From contig NZ_BMDZ01000023.1 in NCBI RefSeq assembly GCF_014636235.1, forward strand, positions 1 through 64,000: DNA of 64,000 nucleotides, given 5' to 3'. Below the pieces are notes generated by a model, which was not told the DNA's origin, made no database searches, and saw only the letters and a list, made by a program, of their open reading frames with translations. Position 1 is the stretch's first letter; the number at the start of each line of letters is the position of its first letter. The translations under genes were made by a program, and so were the position numbers. Below are positions 42,474 through 52,300 of the stretch, one piece after another. The stretch comes from Tistrella bauzanensis (GTDB lineage: Bacteria; Pseudomonadota; Alphaproteobacteria; Tistrellales; Tistrellaceae).

Positions 42474-43658
42474 GTGGGCGCGATGCTGCCGCCGCTGCTG
42501 GTGACCCTGATCGCGCATACCGTGCTGTCGCTGTCGGCGGCGTCTGTTCCGGTGCTGATGCCGACCATCGCCGGTGCCGATGCCGCGGTGCTGATCGGCA
42601 TCTTCACCGCCGTGGTCTATGCCACGGCGGCGGCGACGTCGCTGTGCCTGTCGCATCTGATCCCCCGGCTGGGGCCGGTGCGCACCCTGCAACTGGCATT
42701 GCTTGCCTGTACCGCCGGCATGCTGGTCTGCCAGATCGGAACGGCGCCGGCACTGATCGGCGGCGCGGTTCTGGTCGGACTGGCCTATGGGCCGGTGACG
42801 CCGGCGGGCTCGCTGCTGCTGACCTTCACCATTCCCGTCCGCCGCTTCGGGCTCGCCTTCTCGATCAACCGCACCGGAGTCCCGGGCGGCATCGCACTGG
42901 CCGGTCTCATCCTTCCCCGGACCAGTCAAGCCTATGGCTGGCATCCATCGCTGGCCGGTATCGCCGCCGTCGCCCTGGCCGCCGCCCTTGCCCTTCAGGC
43001 GGGGCGGCACCTCGACCGTCCCATCCGCCGCCCGCCCCCCTCCGGTCGGCGGCTGGGGCGGTCACTTGTCGCCAATCTGGTTCATGTCCTCACCGACCGC
43101 ACGATCGGGCCGTTGTCGCTGGCCTCGATCGTGTTCCTTGGCGCCCAGAACTGCCTTGCGGCCTTTCTGGTGGTCTTCCTGATCGGCCATATGGGGATGG
43201 GCGCGATCGAGGCCGGCGGCCTGCTCGCCCTGGCCCAGACTGTGGGCATCGGCGCGCGGCTGGTGCTTGGCACCGCATCCGACCTGGCGCCGTCGCGGCT
43301 GATGCCATCACGACTGATGATGGTGGGGGTGATCGGGCTGGTCATCGCGATCGCCGCCGCATCGATGGCGATGATGGAACCGGGCTGGTCGATGGCGGCC
43401 ATCACCGCCGCCGTCGTCCTCTATGGCGCCGCGTCGCTTGGCTGGAACGGCGTGGTGCTGGCGGCGCTGGCCCAGGCGGCGCCGCGTGAACGGGCATCGG
43501 ACATCGCCGGCGCCTCCACCGCCGTCGCCTATAGCGGCGCGGTGGCGGGGCCGGCGCTGTTCGCCGTGGTGCTGGAAGCGGCCGGGTTCGCCGCCGCCTT
43601 CGGCGTTGTGGCCGTCATCGCCGCGATCACCGCTGTGGTCATTCTGCGCAGGGCTTAA
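42474..43658 (+). CDS. MFS transporter at the end of the catabolic operon
   Basis: A 394-residue twelve-segment major facilitator protein. It starts with PPLLVTLIAHTVLSLSAASVPVLMP and has GLAYGPVTPAGSLLL and SINRTGVPGGIALAGLILP in the first half, a pattern seen in MFS proteins near carboxylate catabolic genes. It follows the IclR gene by three bases, with GGGGAG before the GTG start. It may carry the same compound as the TRAP transporter or export an intermediate. The substrate is unknown. Confidence 0.82.
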   Translation: MGAMLPPLLVTLIAHTVLSLSAASVPVLMPTIAGADAAVLIGIFTAVVYATAAATSLCLSHLIPRLGPVRTLQLALLACTAGMLVCQIGTAPALIGGAVLVGLAYGPVTPAGSLLLTFTIPVRRFGLAFSINRTGVPGGIALAGLILPRTSQAYGWHPSLAGIAAVALAAALALQAGRHLDRPIRRPPPSGRRLGRSLVANLVHVLTDRTIGPLSLASIVFLGAQNCLAAFLVVFLIGHMGMGAIEAGGLLALAQTVGIGARLVLGTASDLAPSRLMPSRLMMVGVIGLVIAIAAASMAMMEPGWSMAAITAAVVLYGAASLGWNGVVLAALAQAAPRERASDIAGASTAVAYSGAVAGPALFAVVLEAAGFAAAFGVVAVIAAITAVVILRRA

Positions 43659-43986
43659 CCATTAGTGCCGGCGGCGAGCGGCTGCATACGCATGCGGACA
43701 GGCCGGAACAGGCGACACGGCATGTCCTGCTGCTCGGCGCCTCCCAGGCCTTCGACGGTACAGGGCGGCGTGACCTTTTCGGTCATGTCTATGGTCATGA
43801 CACCGATGCCGGCACCGAGGCGCTGGCGCCACTGCTCGCCGAGGTGCTTCGTGTCCGTGGGGCGGCGGGTCAGGCGGCTGAATAAACGATAGCCTGCCGG
43901 CGACAAGCTGTCGCACGGCCGGCCATCGTCATCGCTCGTGTCCGACCGAGGCAGGCCCCCAGACGGGCGCCGGCTCGCACAGCCGT
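43659..43986. other. Intergenic stretch with a possible coding remnant
   Basis: After the MFS stop, the plus-strand frame 43661-43888 is open, with codon use like a gene (reading HVLLLGASQAFDGTG and GHDTDAGTEALAPLL) and ends in TAA, but it has no start codon of its own. It may be the tail of a decayed gene. I do not recognise the family. The rest of this 328-base stretch shows nothing clear. Confidence 0.25.
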
Positions 43987-44136
43987 TCAGGAGTCCGGTT
44001 CGTAGCCATCTGTGTCGACGGCGGAGCCAAACGCGGTTTTGTCGGCAGACAGCACCCCCAGCACCGGCTTGCGCCAGACGGGTTCCGCGCCACCCGCATT
44101 CAGCCGTTCACCCGAGCGCATCTCTTGATTCCGCAT
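43987..44136 (-). CDS. Small precursor-like peptide, RiPP-type candidate
   Basis: A 49-residue open frame directly behind the polyketide cluster on the same strand. GAAGGA lies seven bases before the ATG. The first half is polar (MRNQEMRSGERLNAGGAEP). The second half is WRKPVLGVLSADKTAFGS followed by AVDTDGYEPDS. The WxKPxLxxL...T pattern resembles leader segments of lasso and related ribosomally made peptides of alphaproteobacteria (YxxPxL...T). A Gly/Asp/Ser-rich tail of a dozen residues follows, as a core peptide would. No PqqD-like, asparagine synthetase-like or protease partner gene is in view, and the Thr is not one residue before a Gly. A classic lasso peptide is therefore doubtful. 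It may be a chance frame. Function unknown. Confidence 0.45.
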   Translation of the reverse strand: MRNQEMRSGERLNAGGAEPVWRKPVLGVLSADKTAFGSAVDTDGYEPDS

Positions 44137-44219
44137 TGCGGCGTCCTTCTACGATGAAGTCGGCCGACGAACCGCGACCAGGCTAACTTTCATCTGTATA
44201 GCGGCTCGATGGCCATCCA

Positions 44220-44253
44220 TCAATCATGGTGACCTGTCAATCATGGTGGCCTG
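44220..44253. repeat. 17-bp tandem duplication
   Basis: TCAATCATGGTGACCTG (44220-44236) and TCAATCATGGTGGCCTG (44237-44253) lie side by side in the gap between the peptide gene and the ketosynthase gene. Confidence 0.88.
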
Positions 44254-44269
44254 TCGTGCTGGCGGGCGG

Positions 44270-45532
44270 CTACCCCGCGACCACCAGCGAGGCATTGATA
44301 CCACCGAAGCCGAAGCTGTTGACCAGGATCGGCGCGTCACGGTCGATGGCGCGTGGCCGCTGGCGCACGGCATCGATCATCGCGGTGTCGTCGGATGGCT
44401 GATCCAGCCCGGTGACCGGCGGCAACTGCCCCCGGGCCAGCGCGCCCAGTGCCGCCACGGTGCTGACCGGGCCGTTGGCCGCGAACAGATAGCCGGTCGA
44501 GCCCTTGATCGAGGTGACCGGCGGGGTCGGGCCGTCGCAGAGCCGGGCGATGGCCTGGGCCTCGATCGCGTCGCCGGTGATCATGCCCGACGCCTGGGCG
44601 ATCACCGCGCCAAGCTCGCCCGGCCGGATGCCGGCATCGTCGAGTGCCGCCCGCATGCAGGCCAGACCCTGGCGGTCGGGAATAGCGGTCAGGTCGGGGG
44701 CGCCTGAATTGGTGGCATAGCCGATGATCCGGCCCAGAACCGGCGCGTCGCGGCGGGCGGCGGCGGCAGGGCGTTCCAGCAGCAGCATCGCCGCCCCCTC
44801 GCCACAGATCATGCCGTCGCGGCGGGCGTCGAAGGGGCGGGCGACGGGTGGGGCCGCGTCGCCATCGCCGCGTGCCAGGGCATGCATGGCCTCGAACCCC
44901 GACCAGGTGATCGGCGTGGTCACGGCCTCGCTGCCGCCGGCCAGTGCCCAGTCGATGCGGCCGGCGCGCAGTTCGGCCAGCGCATACCCGATCGCCTGGG
45001 TGCCGCTGGCACAGGCACCGGCCATGGTTGCCTGCGGCCCCTCGAAACCCAGCCGCAGCGCCAGCATGCTGGCGGCCATGTTGGGGATCAGCGACGGGAT
45101 CAGGAAGGGGGTGGTCTTGCGTGGGCCTGCGCGTTCCTGGCGCATCACGCCGGCTTCGATATGCGGCAGGCCGCCCATGGCCACACCAGCCACGATCATG
45201 CCGCGCCCCGGCGGCAGGCGGGGTGTTTCCGTGGTTGCCGGATCCTGGTCGAGCGCCTGCAACCCGGCATGGACCGCCAGTCGCACGAACAGGCTCATCC
45301 GGGCCAGTTCATGCGACAGGGGGCCACGGGCGAAGCGCAGCGCCGGCTCGGGCACCTCGACCGCCACCCGGCAGGCGAAGCGGCCGGCATCGAACCGGGT
45401 CACCGGGCCCGCGGCCGACCGGCCGGCTGCAAGCGCGTCATCAAGCGCTGTGCTGCCGATGCCATGGCCGGTGACGATGCCGATGCCGCTGACGATCGCC
45501 GCGGCATCGGTGATGGCCGAGTTGGGCGTCAT
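44270..45532 (-). CDS. Stand-alone ketosynthase-like protein without catalytic histidines
   Basis: A 420-residue thiolase-fold protein of the FabF/ketosynthase family. The nucleophile is kept (Cys174 in MAGACASGTQA), and the C-terminal GFGG loop (NSFGFGGINASL) is present. Lys343 is also kept (TSIKGSTG). However, the first histidine of the HGTGT block is Gln313 (AVIAQASGMITGD), and the second histidine of the KxxxGH block is Tyr348 (KGSTGYLFAANG). Both residues that drive decarboxylation of malonyl-ACP are thus gone. The protein may act as an acyl carrier, an acyltransferase or a partner subunit rather than a condensing enzyme. It follows the ACP gene by 16 bases with GGAGG before the ATG, so it belongs to the polyketide cluster. 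Confidence 0.82.
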   Translation of the reverse strand: MTPNSAITDAAAIVSGIGIVTGHGIGSTALDDALAAGRSAAGPVTRFDAGRFACRVAVEVPEPALRFARGPLSHELARMSLFVRLAVHAGLQALDQDPATTETPRLPPGRGMIVAGVAMGGLPHIEAGVMRQERAGPRKTTPFLIPSLIPNMAASMLALRLGFEGPQATMAGACASGTQAIGYALAELRAGRIDWALAGGSEAVTTPITWSGFEAMHALARGDGDAAPPVARPFDARRDGMICGEGAAMLLLERPAAAARRDAPVLGRIIGYATNSGAPDLTAIPDRQGLACMRAALDDAGIRPGELGAVIAQASGMITGDAIEAQAIARLCDGPTPPVTSIKGSTGYLFAANGPVSTVAALGALARGQLPPVTGLDQPSDDTAMIDAVRQRPRAIDRDAPILVNSFGFGGINASLVVAG

Positions 45533-45548
45533 CGACCGGGGCCTCCGC

Positions 45549-45803
45549 TCAGGCCGCGGCCGCCTGCCGCTCCTGGATATGATCGACCAGGCCGCCCAGG
45601 GTTTCCACCTTGTCCATCACCGCCTCGTCGAACTCGACGCCGAAGCAATCCTCCAGATACAGGATCATCTCGAACATCTTCAGCGAATTCAGCCCCTCGA
45701 TCGAGGTCGAGAGCTTGGACTCCGGGGTCAGGTCGCTGACATCGGTTTCCAGATACTCGCCGATGCGGACCAGCACGTCATTGAACAGTGCGGTATCAGT
45801 CAT
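45549..45803 (-). CDS. Stand-alone acyl carrier protein
   Basis: An 84-residue acidic carrier protein. Ser40 in IEGLNSLKMFEM is the phosphopantetheine site, with Asn replacing the more usual Asp before Ser. The surroundings are helical and acidic (YLEDCFGVEFDEAVMDKV), typical of ACPs. The start at 45803 was taken because the frame upstream adds a Pro/Arg-rich tail. It is placed between the thioesterase and the ketosynthase-like gene, and may carry the acyl starter from the acyl-AMP ligase or the finished chain from the PKS. Confidence 0.88.
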   Translation of the reverse strand: MTDTALFNDVLVRIGEYLETDVSDLTPESKLSTSIEGLNSLKMFEMILYLEDCFGVEFDEAVMDKVETLGGLVDHIQERQAAAA

Positions 45804-45875
45804 GGATGTGGTCTCTCCCCTTGGCCGCGGGCCGGGGGGCACGCGGCAGCCTTGTGGAGCGGGCGGCCTCGGCGC

Positions 45876-46310
45876 TCAGCGCCGTTGCAGCACCGCCAGC
45901 GATACCACCGCCTTCGACACGCGGGTTTCCACGTCGTCGCGGACGGCGAACACTTCCGACTCGCACACCACCAGCCGGCGCCCGGCCTGAAGCACGGTCG
46001 ATCGGCAGCGTAGTTCCGTGCCCAGCGCCGCCTTCAGCAGATTGGTGGTGAAGCTGGTGGTCAGCACGAATTCGTCGGCGCCGATCACCGTGAAGGCGGC
46101 CGCCCCCGCGGTGTGATCGGCCATGGTCATCTGCACTCCCGCATGGATCACGCCGTCATGCTGCATGTGGCGGGGCTGGATCAGCACCCGCGACAGCACC
46201 AGGCCCGGCTCCACGGCCTGCGGCTCGATGCCGATATCGGTGATGAAGCCGGCATTGCCGAAGATCGCGCGGGCGGCGTCGGCATAGGCGGGATTGCGGG
46301 GCTCGAACAT
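45876..46310 (-). CDS. PaaI-type hot-dog thioesterase
   Basis: A 144-residue hot-dog thioesterase of the PaaI family. The core block is MQHDGVIHAGVQMTMADHTAGAAA, holding the HxGVxxxxAD active-site pattern. The strands VLTTSFTTNLLKAAL and RLVVCESEVFAV follow. It hydrolyses acyl-CoA or acyl-ACP thioesters. The PKS in this cluster ends in an ACP without a thioesterase domain, so this protein could release the product, or clear stalled chains. GGAGAGAG lies before the ATG. The gap to the PKS stop is 36 bases. Confidence 0.85.
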   Translation of the reverse strand: MFEPRNPAYADAARAIFGNAGFITDIGIEPQAVEPGLVLSRVLIQPRHMQHDGVIHAGVQMTMADHTAGAAAFTVIGADEFVLTTSFTTNLLKAALGTELRCRSTVLQAGRRLVVCESEVFAVRDDVETRVSKAVVSLAVLQRR

Positions 46311-46346
46311 GGGCGTCTCTCTCCGGCTGTTCGTGAAGCTTCTGGT

Positions 46347-49300
46347 TCAGGGTGCGATCGCAGTCAGCAACCGTTCCGTTAGCTTGGAGAGAGACGGGCT
46401 CTGGGTCAATTCGATCGCGGGGGTCTTCACGCCCAGGTCATCCTCGATCAGGCAGCTCAACTCCACCGCCATCAGGCTGTCCAGGCCCAGATCGGCCAGT
46501 GGCTGACCGGTGTCCAGCGCATCGGCGCTGGTGCCAAGCACGGTGGCCAGACGGTCGGCCAGCGCCGCCTGCAGCAGTGCCGGTCGGTCTTCACCGGCAG
46601 CGTCCAGGATCTGTGCCAGAATCTGCTCGCCGCTGTCGCCACCACCCTGGCCAGCGCCGGCACCCTCGGTCATCGGCAGGTCGCCATAGCGCGGGTTGCG
46701 GGCGATCTCGGGCAGGTAACGCGCCCATTTCGCCCAATCGATGTCGATCACGCCGGTGGCGACGGCGCCAGCGCCAAGCAGCGTCTCAATGGCCGCCAGC
46801 GCATCCGGTGCCTGAACCGGGGTCAGGCCATGGCGTTCGAAATGCCGGGCGATCTCGTCATGGGCCGCCACATAGCCGACCCCGCCGATCGCGCCCCAAT
46901 CCACCACCAGCGCCGGCAGACCCTGCACGCGGCGGCGCTCGGCCAGCGCGACCAGATACTGGTTGGCGGCGACGTAATTGGCCTGACCCGGATTGCCGAC
47001 CATGGCTGCGAACGAGCTGAACATCATGAACAGCTCGATCGGGTCGTCGCGGGTCGCCAGATGCAGGTTCAGGGCGCCCTTGACCTTTGGCGCGGTCACC
47101 CGCGCCAGCCGGTCACGATCCAGGGTCAGCACATGGTCGTCGTCCAGCACCATGGCGGCGTGCAGCACGCCCCGCAGCGGTGGCAACTCGGCCCTGATCC
47201 GGCCCAGCATGGCATCGACGGCGGCGCGGTCGGTGATGTCGCAGCGCTCAACCCGCACCCGCGCGCCACCCGAGCGGAGCCGGTCCACCCCGGCCTGCGC
47301 CTCGGGCGTCGCGGCACCCGACCGGCCGGCCAGCACCACAGTGCCGGCGCCGCGCGCCACCAGCCATTCGGCGACCGCCAGACCGAAGCCACCCAACCCG
47401 CCGGTCAGCAGATAGGTGCCATCGGCCTTCAGCGGCAGCGGCCGGGGCAGCGGCCGCGCGATGCGGGCCTCCGCATCCGCCATCTCCAGCACGATCTTGC
47501 CGATATGCCGGGCCTGCGCCATGTGCCGGAAGGCCTGTTCGGCGCGTGAGACCGGCCAGACCCGGCGCGGCAACGGCTCCAGCGCCGGCCCGCCATCTGT
47601 GCCTTGCGCGAAGGCCGCCGCCACCTCGGTCATCAGCCGGGCGGCCAGTTTCGGGCGCTCCCGGAACACCCGGTCCAGGTCGATGGCGAAATAGGACAGG
47701 TTGTTGCGGAACGGCCGAAGCCCGATGCGGCTGTTGCCATAGATGTCGGTCTTGCCGATTTCCAGGAACCGGCCATAGGCGCGCAGAACCCCCAGCGATT
47801 TGGGGATCGCCTCGCCGGCCAGCGAGTTCAGCACCATGTCGACGCCTTCGCCGCCGGTGGCCTCCATGATCTGGTCGGCGAAATCCAGGCTGCGGCTGTC
47901 ATAGATATGGGTGACACCCAGGCCGCGGATGAAATCGCGCTTCTCGGGCGACCCGGCGGTGGCATGAATTTCCAGCCCCGCGCGCTTCGCCACCTGAATG
48001 GCGGTCAACCCCACACCGCCGGCGGCGGCATGGATCAGGATGCGTTCCCCCGCCTCGGCGCGGGCCAGATGATGCAGCGCATACCACACCGTCACGAAGG
48101 TGATCGGAATGGTGGCGCCGCCATCCAGGGCCACGCCGTCGGGCAGCCTGGCCACGAAACCGCGCTTGACCACGGTGCGGCTGGCGAAGCCCGGCGCGAT
48201 CGCGATCACCCGGTCGCCGGGGGCCAGATCGGTGATGCCGGGGCCGGTGCGGACCACATGGCCCGCGATCTCATCGCCCAGAACCAGCGGCTCGTCGCCC
48301 TCGGTGGGATAGATGCCCATCACCTTCATGACGTCGCGGAAATTCAGGCCGGTGAAGGCGACCTCGATCTCGACCTCGTCGGGCCCGGGCTCGGGCACCG
48401 TGATCTGGGTCAGCATCAGATTGTCGAGCGCGCCCAACTTCAGCGCGTTCAGCCGGAAGGCGGTGTCGGCCTGCACGGGGCGCGGGTCCAGCGCCCGGCG
48501 GCGCAGGCTGTCGACGGTCTCGGGGCGGATGCGGGCGACAAGGCTGCGATCGCCGCGCAGGGCGATCTCGGTTTCAGCCCCGGCACCCTCGGCGCAGATC
48601 GCGGCCAGGGCCTCGACCTCCGGTCCGCTCCCGCCATCGGTTCCCGCCGACAGGTCGACCATCACCGTGCCCAGTTCCGGATGCTCGTTGGTCAGCACCC
48701 GCGCGAAGCCCCAGGCCGGGGCCTGTGCGGCCTCCGGCGCCGGATCGGCCGGGGTGGCGCGTCTGGCGCCGGCCGTTACCACCACCAGGCGCGGCGGGTT
48801 GCCGAAGCTGGGATCGGTGACCGATTTGACGAGGTCGAGCAGGGCGCCGGCGCCGGCGGCCTCCACCGCCACCATATCGGCGGCCTCGGTCGGCCCGGCA
48901 TCCAGCGACCACAGATGAACGATGCCGCCGATCTCGGGCAGCGCCGCCATCGCCCGGTCGATCAGCGACGGAATCCGACGGGCGTCCTCTCCACCGGCCA
49001 GCAGCACCGGATGGCCGCGTTCCTCAAGCGACCGGGCCAGCGCCGCGCCGACGCCGCGCCCGTCGCCCAGCACCAGCCAGCCGGGTTTCGCCCGGGTCAT
49101 GGTGCTCAGCCCCAGCAGGCTGTCGAGCGCGTCGCCGCCATCGTCCTCGGCGCCGATCGGGTCGGTGCCGACTGGCAGCGCCTGCGCGGTGGTCGACCGG
49201 CGGGCCAGGATCACGCTGTGCACCGTGGGGCCGCCATCGGCGCGGTCGCTGAGCGCCGCCACCGTGTCGCATCCGGCGCGGGCAAGGGCCGCTTCCCAGG

Positions 49301-52300
49301 CCGGCAGCGCCATGCAGGCATGAGCCGGGCGGGCCTCGGCATCGTCGAACGCCCACCAGCCCTTCAGCATGCCGAACACCAGATCGAACCAGGGCGGCGG
49401 TGCGGTCAGTTCCACCAGCGCCATCAGGCCGCCGGGGCGCAGCAGGCCGGTCGCGTGGCCAAGGGTGCGGTCGATGGCGCGGGTGGCATGCAGGCTGTCG
49501 GTGGCGATCACCAGATCGAAGCTGGCCGGCGCGAAGCCCTGCGCCACCGGATCCTTCTCGATGTCGAGCAGCCGATAGCGGACGAAGCCGTGGTCGCGGA
49601 ATTTCTGCTCGGCCTTGGCGGTGAAGGCGGTCGAGATGTCGGTGAAGACATAATCGGTGCGCGCCGACGGCAGGGCCGGCAGAAGATGGGCGGCGGTGGC
49701 GCCGGTGCCGGCGCCGATCTCCAGCACGCGGATCGCCCGGTCGGCGGGCAGCCGGTCGACCAGCGCCCGCACGGCCTGTTCCAGAATCAGGTTATAGGTG
49801 CCGAAGCTGCGGCTGTCGCGATAGACCCGCTCGGCATCGGTCTGGGCGCCGTCGGGGAAGATCAGGTCCAGTGGATCCTGTGCCCCGGTCAGCACCCGGG
49901 CCAGCGCCGCCCCACAGCGCCGGATCAGCACCAGTTCGGGTTCAAGCTCGGGATGGCGCTGCTCGATCAGGGCCAGCACACTCTCGGGCGGCACGCGTGC
50001 GGCATCGCCTTCGGTGCGGGCCACGGCCGCCAGCCGGGCCAGCAGCCGGTGATGGAGCGGGTCGATGGTGTCCGCCAAAGCGGCGGCCACGTCCGGCGAT
50101 GCGGGATCGGCGCCCAGTTCGGCGCCCAACTCGGCGAAAGCGGCATTGGCATAGGCCGCCGTCAGCCGGTCCAGCAGCGGCTGGGCATCGGCGTAGTATC
50201 CGGCACGGCCCAGCCGCTCGACCATCGGCGGCAGCAGCGGGGTCACCTCGCCCACCAGATCGGCCGGGGCGGGCAGGTCGGTCGCCACCACGCCGGCGGC
50301 CTGTTCCACCCAGTGTTCGGCGAACAGCCGGCGGTCGAGCTGTGCCGCCTCGCCGCGCCCGCCGGCGCCGGCCTGATCGAGCGCCATGCAGGTGAAGCCC
50401 TGCACCTCGACCAGCACCCGGCCGGTGGCGTCGGTCAGGCGGATATCGGCATCAAGCTGTTTCGAATTCAGCGTCAGCAGCCGGGCATGGGCGTTCAGGA
50501 CCATGTCGGGATCTGTGGCGACCGGGGCCAGCAGCCGCAGCCGCTCCACGGCCACCGGCAGATAGGCGCCCGATGCGGCGGCCGTGCCCTCAATGGCGCC
50601 CAGCACCGCCTGGAAGCAGGCGTCCAGCACCGATGGATGCAAGGTATAGCCACCAGTGGCGTCGCCGGCGCCATCCTGGCCGCGCGCGGCATCGGGCAGC
50701 ACGATCCGGGCCAGCGCCTCGCCGGCGCCCCGGTTCAGCGCCGCGATACCCTGAAAGGCCGGGCCATAGGCAAGCCCGCGCGCCATGAAGGCACCATAGC
50801 CGCGATCGGCAACGCCCTGGTCGCAGCGCGCGGCGGCCGCCGCCAGATCCACCGCCTGGGCATGGCCATGGGCGGCGGTCTGCGGCTTCAGGGTCATGGT
50901 GGCATGCAGCGCCCACGGGGCATCGTCTTCGCCCAGCGGCCGCGACAGGATGCGCGCGCCGCCGGTTGAGGGGTCCAGCGCCACCTGCAGCTTCACCGCC
51001 CGGTCGGCGCCCAGGATCAGGGCCTTCAGAAAGCGGATATCCTCGACCGAACCGGGCCGGCTGCCGGTCTCGGCGGTCCAGGCGGCGATGCCGGCTTCGA
51101 TGAAGCCGGCGCCGGGGAACAGCACCGATCCGCCAACCGCGTGATCGGCCAGGAAGGGCAGGCGGTCCAGATCGACGCGGATCTCGCGCAGCGGCAGGCC
51201 GCTCGCCAGCTTGCGGCCGATGAACGGATGCGGCGGCACACCCACGCGACCATCCAGGCTTTCCGCCGCTTCCTGCCAGTACCGCTTGTGCTGCCAGGGA
51301 TAGGCGGGCAGGGGCACCGGCGCCGGCCGACGGCCGCTCTCGGCGCCGGCCTGGTCGTGGCCATTGACCGCCAGCCAGTCGATGTCATGGCCGGCCGTGT
51401 ACAACTGGGCCAGATTGGTCAGCAGCACGCTGCGTTCATCTGTCTGGCGGCGCAGTGAATGGGCGGTGCGCACCTTGGTGCCGGTCTCGCCGGCGGTGTC
51501 GTCGATCGACGAAGAAATCACCGGATGCGGGCCGATCTCAAGGAAGCTGTCATGGCCGTCGGCGATCAGGGCGCGGATCGCGTCGGCGAAGCGCACCGGC
51601 TGGCGGACATTGCGCCACCAATAAGCGGCGTCATAGGGCAGATCGTCGGCACGTGCGCCGGTGACGGTTGAATAGAGCGGGGTGGTCGCCGCCGTCGGGC
51701 GTATTGCCGCCAGCGATGCCTCCAGATCCTCGCGCAGCGGGTCCATGTGGTGGCTGTGGAACGGCACCGCCACGGTCAGGAAGCGGTTGAACCGGCCGTC
51801 CTCGGCAAGCCCGGCCGCGATCGCCTCCAGCGGCTCGGCATCGCCGGCCAGGGTCAGGATACCGGGGCCGTTCATGGCCGCGATCGACACCCGGTCGGCG
51901 ACCGGGGCGATCCGCTCCAGCGCCTCGGCCTCGGTCAGGGCCGCGGCCAGCATCCGGCCCTTGCCGCTGGCCCGCTGCTGCACGCGCGACCGGTGATAGA
52001 TCACCGTGCAGGCGGTGGCCAGATCCAGTTGTCCGGCGATATGGGCGGCGGCGGCTTCACCGGTCGAATGACCGACGATCGCCGATGGCCTGATCCCCCA
52101 ATGCCGCCACAGCCGGGCCAGCCCCACCTGCAGCGCGAAATTCGACGGTTGCGAGATATAGGTCTCGGCCATCAGGCTCTGCGCTTCCGGGCGCAGCATC
52201 TCGTCCATCAGCGACCAGGGGGCGCCGGCGGCCTTCAGATGCGCATCGCATGCCTCGATCGTGGCCCGGAACAACGGCTCGCCCGCGATCAATTGCCGGC

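Noticed and set aside
43665..43892. Plus-strand 75-codon frame with a GTG start
   Set aside because: Its translation is Arg/Ser/Pro-rich with no ribosome-binding site. The neighbouring frame has better codon use, though it lacks a start.
43987..44136. Calling the small peptide a lasso peptide precursor
   Set aside because: The Thr is not placed one residue before a Gly/Ala/Ser/Cys core start with an Asp/Glu at ring position 7-9 in a convincing way, and no B or C maturation genes are present.
47604..50969. Plus-strand open frame of 1121 codons opposite the polyketide synthase gene
   Set aside because: Its translation is Gly/Arg/Gln/His-rich without any domain, as expected for the antisense of a high-GC gene. 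The minus strand holds complete PKS domains.
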